In this document: piece by piece, positions 17,546-26,131 of the stretch
Layout: every line of letters starts with the position of its first letter
How positions within the stretch are numbered: the first letter of the stretch is position 1
From: Polyangia bacterium
Lineage (GTDB): Bacteria; Myxococcota_A; Polyangia; Polyangiales; Sandaracinaceae
Length of the DNA stretch: 47,191 nt
Reading direction: 5' to 3'
Assembly: GCA_030426845.1 (NCBI GenBank)
Contig: JAUHXR010000027.1
Span: 1 to 47,191 of the forward strand
Made by a program: the position numbers and the translations under genes
The notes under the pieces: generated by a model
Databases searched by the model: none
Seen by the model: only the letters and a program-made list of their open reading frames with translations
What the model was told of the DNA's origin: nothing

Positions 17546-18853
17546 TCAGCGACGCTGGCTGGCGCCGAGGAGCATCCCCGCGCCGACCGTCTCGTTCGTC
17601 GTCTCGTCCACGAGGATGAACGAGCCGGTCGTGCGGTTCTTGGCGTACACGTCGTAGAGCACGGGCGAGGTCGTCCGCAGCGTGATCCGGCCGATGTCGT
17701 TGAGGCCGAGCTCCGCCGCGCCCTCGTCGCGGTGCAGGCTGTTCACGTCGAGCCGGTAGCTGAGCTCGGTGACCATCGCGCGGACCCACCGGGTGGTGTG
17801 CTTGAGGGCGTAGCGGCCGCGGTGCTTGAGCGGCCGGTCGCTCATCCAGCACACCATCGCGTCGAGGTCCTGCCCGACGGTGGGCCGGTTGTTCGGCCGG
17901 CAGATCATGTCGCCCCGCGAGACGTCGAGCTCGTCCTCGAGCCGCAGGGTCACCGCCATCGGCGGGAAGGCCTCATCGACGGGGCCGTCGTAGGTGTCGA
18001 TCGACTTGATGCGGCTCGTGAACCCGCTCGGCAGCGCGACGACCTCGTCGCCCGGCTTGAGGATCCCGCCCGCGACGGTGCCCGCGTAGCCCCGGTAGTC
18101 GTGGTGCTCGTCGGAGTGCGGCCGCACGACCCACTGCACGGGGAAGCGCACGTCGATGAGGTTGCGGTCGGCCGCGATGTGCACCGTCTCGAGGTGGTAG
18201 AGGAGCGGCGTCCCGCGGTACCACGGCATCTTCTCGCTCTGGTCCACGACGTTGTCGCCGTGCAACGCGCTGATCGGGATGAAGGAGATGTCGCGCACGC
18301 GCAGCTTCGCCGACCAGTCGGTGAACTCCGCCTTGATGCGCTCGAACGCCTCCTCGTCGTAGTCGACGAGGTCCATCTTGTTCACCGCGAAGACGATGTG
18401 CGGGATGCCGAGGAGCGACGCGAGGAAGGCGTGGCGCCGCGACTGCTCGACGAGCCCCTTGCGGGCATCGACAAGCACGATCGCGAGGTTCGCGGTCGAC
18501 GCGCCGGTCACCATGTTGCGCGTGTACTGGATGTGCCCGGGGGCGTCCGCGATGATGAACTTGCGCCGCGGGGTCGAGAAGTAGCGGTAGGCGACGTCGA
18601 TCGTGATGCCCTGCTCGCGCTCGGCCCGCAGGCCGTCGGTGAGCAGCGCCAGGTCCGTCCGCGCGTCGCCGCGCTTCTTGCTGACCATCTCGACGTGCTC
18701 GAGCTGGTCCTCGAAGATCGTCTTGGTGTCGTACTGCAGCCGCCCGATGAGGGTGGACTTGCCGTCGTCGACGCTCCCCGCGGTGATGAACCGGAGCAGG
18801 TCGCGCCCGCGCCCGATCCCCTTGGCGGTGCCGGTCTCAACGAGCTCGGGCAT
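17546..18853 (-). CDS. cysN: Sulfate adenylyltransferase subunit 1 (GTPase), CysN
   Basis: CysN is the GTPase subunit of ATP sulfurylase, which with CysD makes adenosine 5'-phosphosulfate from sulfate and ATP in the cytoplasm. The 435-residue product shows an elongation-factor-type G domain: P-loop GSVDDGKS (residues 26-33), DAPGH and NKMD, followed by beta-barrel domains 2 and 3. It ends at the barrel, so there is no fused APS kinase (CysC). Its ATG overlaps the cysD stop by one base (TGATG), giving a coupled cysD-cysN operon. No cysC or cysH is present in the window, so the route onward from APS cannot be read here. Confidence 0.96.
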   Translation of the reverse strand: MPELVETGTAKGIGRGRDLLRFITAGSVDDGKSTLIGRLQYDTKTIFEDQLEHVEMVSKKRGDARTDLALLTDGLRAEREQGITIDVAYRYFSTPRRKFIIADAPGHIQYTRNMVTGASTANLAIVLVDARKGLVEQSRRHAFLASLLGIPHIVFAVNKMDLVDYDEEAFERIKAEFTDWSAKLRVRDISFIPISALHGDNVVDQSEKMPWYRGTPLLYHLETVHIAADRNLIDVRFPVQWVVRPHSDEHHDYRGYAGTVAGGILKPGDEVVALPSGFTSRIKSIDTYDGPVDEAFPPMAVTLRLEDELDVSRGDMICRPNNRPTVGQDLDAMVCWMSDRPLKHRGRYALKHTTRWVRAMVTELSYRLDVNSLHRDEGAAELGLNDIGRITLRTTSPVLYDVYAKNRTTGSFILVDETTNETVGAGMLLGASQRR

Positions 18854-19761
18854 CAGAAGTACCCCTCGCGCTTGCGATCTTCCATCGCGGCCTCGGTGAA
18901 CTTGTCGTCGGCGCGCGTCGCGCCGCGCTCGGTGATGCGCGCGGCCGCGACCTCCTCGATCACCATGTCGATGTTCTCGGCCGGGCTCTCGACCGCGCCG
19001 GTGCAGGTCATGTCGCCGATCGTGCGGAAGCGGACGAGCCGCTCCTCGACCACCTCGCCCGGGAGCATCTCGATGAAGTCCGCCGGCGAGTAGAGCATCC
19101 CGTCGCGCGCGAACACCGGGCGCCGCCGCGCGAAGTAGAGGTCGGGAAGCTCGATGTCCTCGGCCTTGATGTACTGCCAGATGTCGAGCTCGGTCCAGTT
19201 GCTCAGCGGGAACACCCGGAAGTGCTCGCCGCGGCGCAGCCGCCCGTTGTAGAGCGCCCACAGCTCGGGCCGCTGGTTCTTCGGATCCCACTGCCCGAAC
19301 TCGTCGCGGTGGCTGAAGATGCGCTCCTTCGCGCGCGCGCGCTCCTCGTCCCGGCGCGCCCCGCCGATCGCCGCGTCGAAGCCGTGCTCCTCGAGCGCGT
19401 CGAGCAGCGTCGTCGTCTGGAGCCGGTTGCGGCTCGCGCGGGGACCCTTCTCCTCGGCCACCCGGCCCTCGTCGATCGAGCGCTGCACGCTGCCGACGAT
19501 CAGGCGCTCGCCGAGCTCCTCCACCTTCCGGTCACGGAAGGCGATCGTCTCGGGGAAGTTGTGCCCGGTGTCGACGTGCAGGAGCGGGTAGGGGAACCGC
19601 GCCGGCCGGAACGCCTTGAGCGAGAGGTGCAGCAGGACGATCGAGTCCTTGCCGCCCGAGAACAACAGGACCGGGTTCTCCCGCTCCGCCGCGACCTCCC
19701 GCAGGATGTCGATCGCCTCGGCCTCGAGGGTGCGCAGGTGGGTGAGCTGATAGGCGGGCAT
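18853..19761 (-). CDS. cysD: Sulfate adenylyltransferase subunit 2, CysD
   Basis: CysD is the catalytic PP-loop subunit of ATP sulfurylase and works with CysN. The 302-residue product has the same length as the E. coli protein. It shows the ATP-pyrophosphatase motif SGGKDS (about residues 35-40), the HVDTGHNFPE stretch after it and a C-terminal tail typical of CysD. The ATG at 19761 is preceded by GGGAGGATC, a close ribosome binding site, with TAGGAC a little further upstream as a weak -10 candidate. It is the first gene of the cysDN operon and divergent from a molybdopterin oxidoreductase gene. Confidence 0.97.
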   Translation of the reverse strand: MPAYQLTHLRTLEAEAIDILREVAAERENPVLLFSGGKDSIVLLHLSLKAFRPARFPYPLLHVDTGHNFPETIAFRDRKVEELGERLIVGSVQRSIDEGRVAEEKGPRASRNRLQTTTLLDALEEHGFDAAIGGARRDEERARAKERIFSHRDEFGQWDPKNQRPELWALYNGRLRRGEHFRVFPLSNWTELDIWQYIKAEDIELPDLYFARRRPVFARDGMLYSPADFIEMLPGEVVEERLVRFRTIGDMTCTGAVESPAENIDMVIEEVAAARITERGATRADDKFTEAAMEDRKREGYF

Positions 19762-19920
19762 GATCCTCCCAGGGTCCTACTCCGCCGGGGTTCGTTCTGC
19801 AAAATCCCGGGCGGTTGGGTCGGGAATCTCCCGGCTGGCCGGAGCAGGGCCCGAGCCCGGAGTACGATGGATGCGGATCCGGGTCCAGGATTCGGGGTAA
19901 CTCGCGGGCCCGCTCGGGCC

Positions 19921-19926
19921 TACGGT
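19921..19926 (+). promoter_or_regulatory. -10 box (TACGGT) for the Moco oxidoreductase
   Basis: TACGGT followed by GGGGC and then the GTG at 19932; the 5-base spacer is identical to that at 5853-5857. Confidence 0.5.
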
Positions 19927-19931
19927 GGGGC

Positions 19932-21161
19932 GTGATCGGAAGGCGCCGCTTCGTGCACTGCTCGGCCTGCGCGGCCGGGGCGTGGCTGCTCGGCTGCGAC
20001 GGGGACCCGGCGACCGACGCGGGCGGTCTCGACGCGGGCGGTCTCGATGGGCGCGACGCGGGCCTGGTCCGCGACGGAGGCGGTGCCTGCGACGCGGCCT
20101 TCGCGGGCGGCGAGCGCCTCGGGGTCGCCGCGTTCGTGGGCGAGGACCGACCCCACGGCGTGCTCCGCGGCGAGGGCTGGGACGCGCGGCTCTACACGGA
20201 CCTCTCGGGGGTCGAGTCGAGCGACGACGTCGTCGACAACGACCGGTTCTACGTGCGCACCGCGGACCCCGACCTCATCGACCGATCCGGCGAGTGGCGG
20301 GTCGCGGTCGACGGGCTCGTCGCCGCGCCGGTCACGCTGACCCTGGCCGACCTCGCGCCGCTCACCGCGGACCAGGGCGCGCACGTGCTCGAGTGCTCGG
20401 GCAACTTCCGCGAGTCGGGCTTCGGGCTGATGAGCGCCGCGCGCTGGGCCGGCGCGCCGCTGACGCGCGTGCTGGACGAGCTCGTCGAGGTGGCGCCCGC
20501 GGCCACCGGGGCGCTCGTCTCGGGCTTCGACATGCACTCGGTGCCGTCGGCCGGCGGACACTCGGCGCCCGGCGCGTCGTGGATCTTCCGCTTCGAGGAG
20601 CTCGAAGAGACCGGCGCGTTCCTCGCGACCGAGATGAACGGCGCGCCGCTGCCGCCCGACCACGGGCTGCCGCTGCGGCTCTACGTGCCGGGCTGGTACG
20701 GATGCAGCTGCATCAAGTGGGTCGACGCGATCCGGCTGGTCGACGACGACGAGCCGACGACGTCGCAGATGCGCGAGTTCGCCTCGCGCACCCACCAGGA
20801 CGGGGTGCCGCTGCTCGCGCGCGACTATCGTCCGGCCGCGATGCACCAGGCGGCCATGCCGACCCGGATCGAGAAGTGGAGGGTCGACGGCGCGATCGTC
20901 TACCGCGTCTTGGGGATCCTCTGGGGCGGCCAGCGCCCGACCGACGCGCTGCGGCTGGTCCTCTCGGACGACCCCGCGATCGACGTCGAGGTCTGCCCGC
21001 CGATGACCCAGAACCAGACCTGGACCACCTGGCAGACCGCGTGGCGCCCGCGCGTCACGGGGATCCACACCCTGCGCTGCGAAATCGCGGACCCGTCGAT
21101 CCCGACCCGGCGCCTCGACACCGGCTTCTACGCGCGGCTCGTCGAGGTCGACGAGGTCTGA
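19932..21161 (+). CDS. Tat-exported molybdopterin-dependent oxidoreductase lipoprotein (sulfite-oxidase fold)
   Basis: Predicted periplasmic molybdenum-cofactor enzyme of the sulfite oxidase family, 409 residues. The N-terminus combines a twin-arginine motif (RRRFV, residues 4-8) with a lipobox ending LLGC (Cys22, Asp at +2), so it should be folded and loaded before export. A DAG-rich spacer follows (about 27-50). The Moco domain shows VLECSGNFRESG, whose Cys is the usual molybdenum ligand, then GAPLTRVLDEL, LPLRLYVPGWYG and IKWVDAIRL, and a C-terminal Ig-like dimerisation domain. The electron acceptor and substrate are not evident. Location beside cysDN suggests sulfur metabolism, but that is inference. 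Confidence 0.85.
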   Translation: MIGRRRFVHCSACAAGAWLLGCDGDPATDAGGLDAGGLDGRDAGLVRDGGGACDAAFAGGERLGVAAFVGEDRPHGVLRGEGWDARLYTDLSGVESSDDVVDNDRFYVRTADPDLIDRSGEWRVAVDGLVAAPVTLTLADLAPLTADQGAHVLECSGNFRESGFGLMSAARWAGAPLTRVLDELVEVAPAATGALVSGFDMHSVPSAGGHSAPGASWIFRFEELEETGAFLATEMNGAPLPPDHGLPLRLYVPGWYGCSCIKWVDAIRLVDDDEPTTSQMREFASRTHQDGVPLLARDYRPAAMHQAAMPTRIEKWRVDGAIVYRVLGILWGGQRPTDALRLVLSDDPAIDVEVCPPMTQNQTWTTWQTAWRPRVTGIHTLRCEIADPSIPTRRLDTGFYARLVEVDEV

Positions 21162-21184
21162 GAGGAAGCCGCTCGACGGCGCCC

Positions 21185-22222
21185 TCAGAAGAGCTTGCGC
21201 TGCTTGGCGGTCGGCTCGATGCCCAGGTGCTCGTAGGCGCGGCCGGTCGCGATGCGGCCCCGGGCCGTGCGCGCGAGGAAGCCGTTTTGAAGCAAGAACG
21301 GCTCGATGACGTCCTCGAGGGTGTCGCGCGGCTCCGACAGCGTCGCCGCGAGGGCCTCGATGCCGACCGGGCCGCCCGCGTAGGTCTCGATGATCACGCG
21401 TAGGAACCGGCGGTTCATCTCGTCGAGGCCCGCGTCGTCGACCTCGAGGCGCAGGAGCGCGTCCCGCGCGGTCTCGGCGTCGAGCCTCCCGTCCGAGAGC
21501 ACCTCGGCGAAGTCGCGCAGGCGCCGGAGCAGGCGGTTGGCGATGCGCGGGGTGCCGCGCGCGCGGCGGGCGATCTCGTCGCAGGCCTCGTCGGTGATCT
21601 CGACCCCGAGGATCTGCGCGCTCCGGCGCACGATCCGCGCGAGGTCCTCGGCGCGGTAGTAGTCGAGGCGCGCGTCGATCCCGAAGCGGCTGAGCATCGG
21701 GCCGGTGAGGAGGCCCGTGCGGGTGGTCGCGCCCACGAGGGTGAACGGCTTGAGGTGGAGGGTCCACGCGGTCGCCATCGGGCCGTCGCCCTGGACGAGG
21801 TCGATGCGGAAGTCCTCCATCGCGGTGTAGAGGTTCTCCTCGACCACGCTGCTGAGGCGGTGGATCTCGTCGATGAAGAGGACGTCGCCTTCCTCGAGCT
21901 TGGTCAGCAGCGCGGCGAGCTGGCCCTTGTGCTCGATCGCGGGGGCGTGGGCGAGCGTGAGCTGCTTGCCCATCTCCTCGGCGAGGATGAACGCGAGGGT
22001 CGTCTTGCCGAGCCCGGGCGGGCCGTAGAGCAGCACGTGGTCGAGCGCGCCGCCGCGGGCGCGCGCGGCCCGGACGTAGACCTCGAGGTTCTCGACGAGC
22101 GAGGGCTGGCCGACGAACTCGCCGAGGCGCTGCGGCCTCAGGCGCGGCTCGAGCGAGCTCTCCTCGTCGTCGGAGCTGGGGTCGAGCACGCGCTCGGGCT
22201 CGGCGTTGGGCTTGATGGGCAT
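21185..22222 (-). CDS. ruvB: Holliday junction branch migration ATPase RuvB
   Basis: RuvB is the hexameric AAA+ motor that drives branch migration of Holliday junctions with RuvA. The 345-residue product has Walker A GPPGLGKTT, Walker B (DEIHRLS), sensor 1 (GATTRTGLL) and the C-terminal winged-helix domain with NGFLARTARGR. The ATG at 22222 (MPIKPNAEPE) is chosen because it starts 16 bases after the ruvA stop; an in-frame ATG at 22261 would overlap ruvA and add residues not typical of RuvB. It ends 23 bp from the convergent Moco enzyme gene. Confidence 0.97.
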   Translation of the reverse strand: MPIKPNAEPERVLDPSSDDEESSLEPRLRPQRLGEFVGQPSLVENLEVYVRAARARGGALDHVLLYGPPGLGKTTLAFILAEEMGKQLTLAHAPAIEHKGQLAALLTKLEEGDVLFIDEIHRLSSVVEENLYTAMEDFRIDLVQGDGPMATAWTLHLKPFTLVGATTRTGLLTGPMLSRFGIDARLDYYRAEDLARIVRRSAQILGVEITDEACDEIARRARGTPRIANRLLRRLRDFAEVLSDGRLDAETARDALLRLEVDDAGLDEMNRRFLRVIIETYAGGPVGIEALAATLSEPRDTLEDVIEPFLLQNGFLARTARGRIATGRAYEHLGIEPTAKQRKLF

Positions 22223-22238
22223 GGGCGCGGTTCCGGGG

Positions 22239-22853
22239 CTAGCTGAGCGCGGCGAGGGCACGCTTGAGGAGGGTCTCGACCGGCACGTCGTCGTCGGCGT
22301 CGGCCGCGATCGCGGCCACCGCCCGCTCCGCCTCCGACGGCTTGAACCCCATGCTCGTGAGCAGGCCGGTGACCGTCCCGAGGGTCGAGGTGTCGGCCGG
22401 GGCCGCGGCGACGCGGCGGGGCGCGGCCATCGGCGGCGCGGCGGTGACGAAGGTCAGCTTGTCCTTGAGCTCGAGGAGCAGGCGCTCGACCGTGCGCTTG
22501 CCGACCCCGGGGATGCCCTTGAAGCGCGCCTTGTCCTGGCTCGCGATCGCGGAGGCGAGCTCACGCGCGTCCATCCCGCTGAGGATCGCCAGCGCGAGCT
22601 TGGGCCCGACGTTGGAGATGCCGAGGAGGGTGCGGAAGGCCTGCCGGTCCTCGGCCCGGGCGAAGCCGTAGAGCACGAGCGCGTCCTCGCGCACGTGGGT
22701 GTGGACGTGCAGCGTGACCGCCTCCGGCGGTGCGGGGAGCCTACCCACCGTGCCGAGCGGGACGAACACCTCGTAGCCGACCCCGCCGACGTCGACGACG
22801 CACGAGCCGTCCGGCAACCGGTCCGCGATCACGCCCTTGAGCCGCCCGATCAC
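22239..22853 (-). CDS. ruvA: Holliday junction DNA helicase subunit RuvA
   Basis: RuvA tetramers bind four-way junctions and hold RuvB. The 204-residue product begins MIGRLKGVIADR (GTG start), has the OB-fold, two helix-hairpin-helix motifs (ISNVGPKLALAIL and IPGVGKRTVERLLLEL), and a flexible linker followed by the C-terminal RuvB-binding helices (TGLLTSMGFKPSEAERAV). The length is normal. The GTG at 22853 has a TAGCGT box 6 bases upstream. It forms an operon with ruvB. ruvC is about 15 kb away, next to yebC. Confidence 0.97.
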   Translation of the reverse strand: MIGRLKGVIADRLPDGSCVVDVGGVGYEVFVPLGTVGRLPAPPEAVTLHVHTHVREDALVLYGFARAEDRQAFRTLLGISNVGPKLALAILSGMDARELASAIASQDKARFKGIPGVGKRTVERLLLELKDKLTFVTAAPPMAAPRRVAAAPADTSTLGTVTGLLTSMGFKPSEAERAVAAIAADADDDVPVETLLKRALAALS

Positions 22854-22859
22854 GCGCGG

Positions 22860-22865
22860 ACGCTA
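22860..22865 (-). promoter_or_regulatory. -10 box (TGC-TAGCGT) for ruvAB
   Basis: TAGCGT preceded by TGC (extended -10), 6 bases before the GTG at 22853. No SOS-box-like palindrome was noticed in the 39-bp gap. Confidence 0.5.
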
Positions 22866-22892
22866 GCACAAAAGCTGAACGGAAATGCAGCG

Positions 22893-24107
22893 TCAGATGC
22901 CGGCGGGGCAGGCGGGGCACACCGTGCCGCCCGGATGGCAAGGGACGGCCGCGCACTCGCAGCACACCTCGCCCGCGCCGCACGTGCCCATCGTCAAGCA
23001 GTCGTGGCGAGTGACACAGACGCCGCTCGGCGAGCAGAACTCGTTGTCCCCGCAGCATGCCCCCGATGCGCCGCACGGGGTGGTGCCCACGGGGCACGAT
23101 CCGCACGCGTGCAGCCCGGTGCAGACCCGATCGCAGGTCCCGCACAGCCCCAGCGGCGAGACGCACGGCGTCCCCAGCGGCTCGAGGCCGGTCAGGCACA
23201 TGCCGTCGTTGGCGCAGCCGAGGACCCGGACGCAGTCGTTGCCGACGTCGAGGCAGCGCCGAGGGCCGCGCTCGCACACGCCGGCCAGGCAGCGGTCCTG
23301 AGTGCACGGGTCCCCGTCCTGATCGCACAGGGTCCCGTCCGCCGCGGGCCGCGTGGTGCAGCCCGTCGCGGGGTTGCAGGTGCCGACCTCGCACGATCCG
23401 GGCGTCGCCGTGCACGAGAGGGCGCCGCCGTCGGCCGTGCAGGCGCCGTCCTCGCAGAAGCCGGTCGAGCACGCGTCGACCATGCACGCGTCGCCGTCGG
23501 TCGCGGTGGTGAAGCGGCATGTGCCGGATTCGCAGGCCCCGGTCTGACAGGGCGGCGCGACCGCGATGCAGTCGAGGTCCTCGCGGCAGCTAAGCGTGCC
23601 CTCGCACACCCCGTCCGTGCACGTCGTGCCCCCGGGGCACAGCGGAGACGACACGCACGCGTTCAGCTGCGTGTCGCACACGCTCGGCGTGCAGGGGTCG
23701 GGCGACGGGCACTGGTTGGGGTCGGTCACGTTGGTGCAGCGGCCCGTCGCCGGGTCGCAAGCGTCGAGCGTGCAGCCCACGCGGTCGTCGCAGTTCACGC
23801 GCTCGAAGCCGCAGCCGGTCGCCGGGTCGCAGACGGCGACCATGCAGAGATCCGACGTGGTCGGGCAGACCATGGACGGCCCGGGCTGGCACTCGCCGGA
23901 CGCGACGTCGCAGACCTCCGCCCCGTTGCACAGGTCGCCGTCGTCGCAGTCCGCGTCCGAGGTGCACGGCCCGCCCGCGTCGCGGCCGCCCGCGTCCATC
24001 CCGGCGCCGCCGTCCGGGTCGTCCGGGTCGAGGCCGAGCACGAGGCCGCACCCGGCGAGGGGGGCGACGAGGGAGAGGGCGAGGACCAAACCGCGGGCGC
24101 TTCGCAC
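22893..24107 (-). CDS. Cysteine-rich-repeat lipoprotein
   Basis: Predicted exported lipoprotein of 404 residues. The signal ends APLAGC (Cys20); a short Asp/Gly-rich spacer (DGGAGMDAGGRDAGG) follows. The remainder is a long array of cysteine pairs in short disulphide modules, such as CTSDADCDDGDLC, CDPATGCGF and CDPATGRCTNVT, and later CGTCDRVC and CGDNEFCSPSGVC. No catalytic domain is visible. It is probably a surface or matrix protein. The GTG at 24107 gives a clean signal peptide. It lies downstream of, and on the same strand as, the diiron protein gene. Confidence 0.8.
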   Translation of the reverse strand: MRSARGLVLALSLVAPLAGCGLVLGLDPDDPDGGAGMDAGGRDAGGPCTSDADCDDGDLCNGAEVCDVASGECQPGPSMVCPTTSDLCMVAVCDPATGCGFERVNCDDRVGCTLDACDPATGRCTNVTDPNQCPSPDPCTPSVCDTQLNACVSSPLCPGGTTCTDGVCEGTLSCREDLDCIAVAPPCQTGACESGTCRFTTATDGDACMVDACSTGFCEDGACTADGGALSCTATPGSCEVGTCNPATGCTTRPAADGTLCDQDGDPCTQDRCLAGVCERGPRRCLDVGNDCVRVLGCANDGMCLTGLEPLGTPCVSPLGLCGTCDRVCTGLHACGSCPVGTTPCGASGACCGDNEFCSPSGVCVTRHDCLTMGTCGAGEVCCECAAVPCHPGGTVCPACPAGI

Positions 24108-24157
24108 CTCTCGACTGTGCCGAGTCCGCGTCCGGCGGACAACCCTCCGGCGGGTCG

Positions 24158-25012
24158 TCAGACCGGGGCGCCCACGCTCTCGAGGTACTCGCGCGCGAGC
24201 GCGTAGTCGTCGTGATCGTCGGGGTGGAAGTCGCGCCGCAGGTAGTCGAGGATCGCCTCGCGGAACAGCGTGAGGCGCTCCTCCGCCTCGTGCTCCACGC
24301 GTGCCGCCTCCGCGGCGCGCGCGTGCTGCGCCTTCTCCTCGCGGCCGAGGTCCTCCTGGGCCATCAGCATCGCCGCGCCGACCATCCACCAGCCGAGGAG
24401 CTGGCTCGTCGCGATCGCGAGGCCGGCGACCCGCACCCAGTAGCGCGGGTCGACCTCCTGGAGGACGTCGAAGGCGACCGACTTGTGCTCGATCTCCTCG
24501 GCCGCGTGCCACCTGAGCAGCTGCTGCATCAGCGGGTGCGCGCCGTCGAGGAACCGGTTGGTCAGCGCGCGCTTGGCCAGGGTGGCCGTGAAGTGCTCGC
24601 AGGCCACGGTGGTCGAGAGCCGGAGCACCGGCGGGAAGAGCGGCTCGAGCACGCCGAAGGCCACGCGCTCGTAGATCCCGAGGAACGTGTCGATGTCGTA
24701 GCCCTGCTCGCGCAGGATGCGGTTGGCGCGCTCGTGCTCGTGGCCGTGGCGCCCCTCTTGCCCGAAGAACGCCTTGACGCGCGCGACGAGCGCCGGGTCG
24801 TCGAGCTGGTCGACGTAGTGCTTCACGCTGCGGATGAAGAAGCGCTCACCCGGAGGGAACAGCAGGTTCAGGCCGTTGGCCAAGTGCGTGATGGTCGGGT
24901 TGCCGTGGAACCACCACCGCGGGACCTCGGCCTCCTTGAAGGGGAAGTCCATCTTCCGGACGCGGAGGCGGCGGGCGGCGGGCTCGGCGGGCTCGGTCGA
25001 AAAGAGCTGCAT
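24158..25012 (-). CDS. Metal_hydrol-family (predicted metal-dependent hydrolase) protein
   Basis: Protein of 284 residues resembling the family annotated as predicted metal-dependent hydrolase (Pfam Metal_hydrol), which has a ferritin-like helical fold and probably binds two metal ions. Seen: PRWWFHGNPTITHLANGLNLLFPPGERFF near the N-terminus in the family order (split here only for description), then candidate ligands in EGRHGHEH, CEHFTA and EEIEHK, the usual E..ExxH arrangement. The reaction is unknown; members often accompany lipid or fatty-acid genes. The gene is divergent from a TetR regulator with two palindromic sites between them, so it is the likely regulated target. Confidence 0.8.
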   Translation of the reverse strand: MQLFSTEPAEPAARRLRVRKMDFPFKEAEVPRWWFHGNPTITHLANGLNLLFPPGERFFIRSVKHYVDQLDDPALVARVKAFFGQEGRHGHEHERANRILREQGYDIDTFLGIYERVAFGVLEPLFPPVLRLSTTVACEHFTATLAKRALTNRFLDGAHPLMQQLLRWHAAEEIEHKSVAFDVLQEVDPRYWVRVAGLAIATSQLLGWWMVGAAMLMAQEDLGREEKAQHARAAEAARVEHEAEERLTLFREAILDYLRRDFHPDDHDDYALAREYLESVGAPV

Positions 25013-25022
25013 CGGGGACCTC

Positions 25023-25039
25023 GTTGAATCAGGTTCAAC
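25023..25039. promoter_or_regulatory. Perfect palindromic operator candidate
   Basis: GTTGAA-TCAGG-TTCAAC is a perfect 6-bp inverted repeat with a 5-bp centre, lying in the 58-bp gap between the divergent Metal_hydrol and TetR genes. This is the size and position expected for a TetR-family operator. Confidence 0.65.
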
Positions 25040-25055
25040 AGGAGCTTGTGGCCTT

Positions 25056-25072
25056 GTTGAACCAAAGTCAAT
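25056..25072. promoter_or_regulatory. Second, imperfect copy of the operator over the tetR start
   Basis: GTTGAA-CCAAA-GTCAAT matches the first site fully in one arm and 4 of 6 in the other. It overlaps the ATG at 25071, as expected for autoregulation. The centres are 33 bp apart. Confidence 0.5.
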
Positions 25073-25724
25073 GGGGCACAGTGCCCACGTGTCGGTCGCT
25101 GCCCGAGCCCGCCTCCAGAACGACGAGCGTCGCGCCCAGCTCCTCGCGCTCGGCCTGCGGCTGTTCGGGGAGCGCAGCTACGACGAGATCTCGATCGACG
25201 ACATCGCGCGCGAGGCGGGCGTCAGCAAGGGGCTCCTCTACCACTACTTCGGCGGCAAGCGCGCGTTCTACGTGGCCTGCGTGGCCCACGCGGCGGAGGG
25301 CCTGGTGGCGAAGCTCGCCTCGGTCGTCGGCCCGCCCGGCGAGGACCGCGCCCGCGCTGGCCTCGCCGCCTATCTCGACTTCGTCGAGGAGCACCGCGTC
25401 GCTTACCGCACGCTCATGTTCGGCGGGCTCGGCAACGACCCCGAGGTCGTCGCGATCCTCGAGCGCGCGCGCGGCGCCATCCACGGCCGGATGCTCAGCG
25501 AGCTCGGCATCGACGCGACCGAGCGGCCCGTCTTCCGTGCGGCCGCGGTCGGCTGGATCGGCCAGGTCGAGGCGAGCTGCCTCGACTGGCTCGTCCAGGG
25601 CACGCCGAGCCGCGACGAGCTGGTCGCGCTCCTCCTCGGCTCGCTCTTCGGAGTGCTCGCGAGCGCAAAGCTCGTAGACCCCGACGCCGACGTCGAGCTG
25701 CCCCCTTCGCCCTTCGCCGGGTGA
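25071..25724 (+). CDS. TetR/AcrR-family transcriptional regulator
   Basis: Dimeric repressor of 217 residues. The N-terminal helix-turn-helix is typical: ALGLRLFGERSYDEISIDDI, then AREAGVSKGLLYHYFGGK (about residues 40-57), the usual recognition helix. The C-terminal ligand domain is helical and ends at a low-complexity acidic tail. The ATG at 25071 is preferred; the open frame continues far upstream but through the operator region. It very probably represses itself and the divergent Metal_hydrol gene through the two palindromes. The inducer is unknown. Confidence 0.92.
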   Translation: MGHSAHVSVAARARLQNDERRAQLLALGLRLFGERSYDEISIDDIAREAGVSKGLLYHYFGGKRAFYVACVAHAAEGLVAKLASVVGPPGEDRARAGLAAYLDFVEEHRVAYRTLMFGGLGNDPEVVAILERARGAIHGRMLSELGIDATERPVFRAAAVGWIGQVEASCLDWLVQGTPSRDELVALLLGSLFGVLASAKLVDPDADVELPPSPFAG

Positions 25725-25728
25725 ACGA

Positions 25729-26094
25729 TCAGCCGCCGACGCAGACCGGGAGGGTGCCGCTCTCGCGGCGGGCGCTGACCTCCTGGCACGTGTAGCCCGG
25801 CCGGTCGCAGTCTGCGTCCGAGTCGCACGGGAGCAGGCACACGCCCCCGTTGAGGTCCACGCAGCTCCCGCCGGCGCGGCAGGCGAACTCGTCGTCGCAG
25901 ATCACCGTGCAGACGCCGTCGGGGAAGCGCGAGCCGCGGACGCAGATCGAGCCCGCGGCGCAGTCGAGCTCCTCCATGCAGGGCGCGCCGACCGCGCGCG
26001 TGTCCACCGCGCAGCCGCCAAGCGCGCCGCACAGCGGCGCGAGGCAGGTGAGCGCGATCCCAAGGAGCCAGGGGCGGAGGCTTCGCATGATCAT
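25729..26094 (-). CDS. Small Cys-rich lipoprotein
   Basis: Predicted lipoprotein of 121 residues. The signal ends GALGGC (Cys28). The mature part has about 12 cysteines in three modules (CMEELDCAAGSIC, CDDEFACRAGGSC and CDSDADCDRPGYTC), the same style as the larger lipoproteins of this window but without a DAG spacer. AGGAAG 5 bases before the ATG at 26094 decides the start. It is 4 bp from the convergent tetR end and 37 bp downstream of the ABC1 kinase gene on the same strand, so it may be the last gene of that operon. Confidence 0.75.
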   Translation of the reverse strand: MIMRSLRPWLLGIALTCLAPLCGALGGCAVDTRAVGAPCMEELDCAAGSICVRGSRFPDGVCTVICDDEFACRAGGSCVDLNGGVCLLPCDSDADCDRPGYTCQEVSARRESGTLPVCVGG

Positions 26095-26131
26095 CGGGGC
26101 TTCCTGACGGCAGGTTCTCGGAGGGGAGGGC

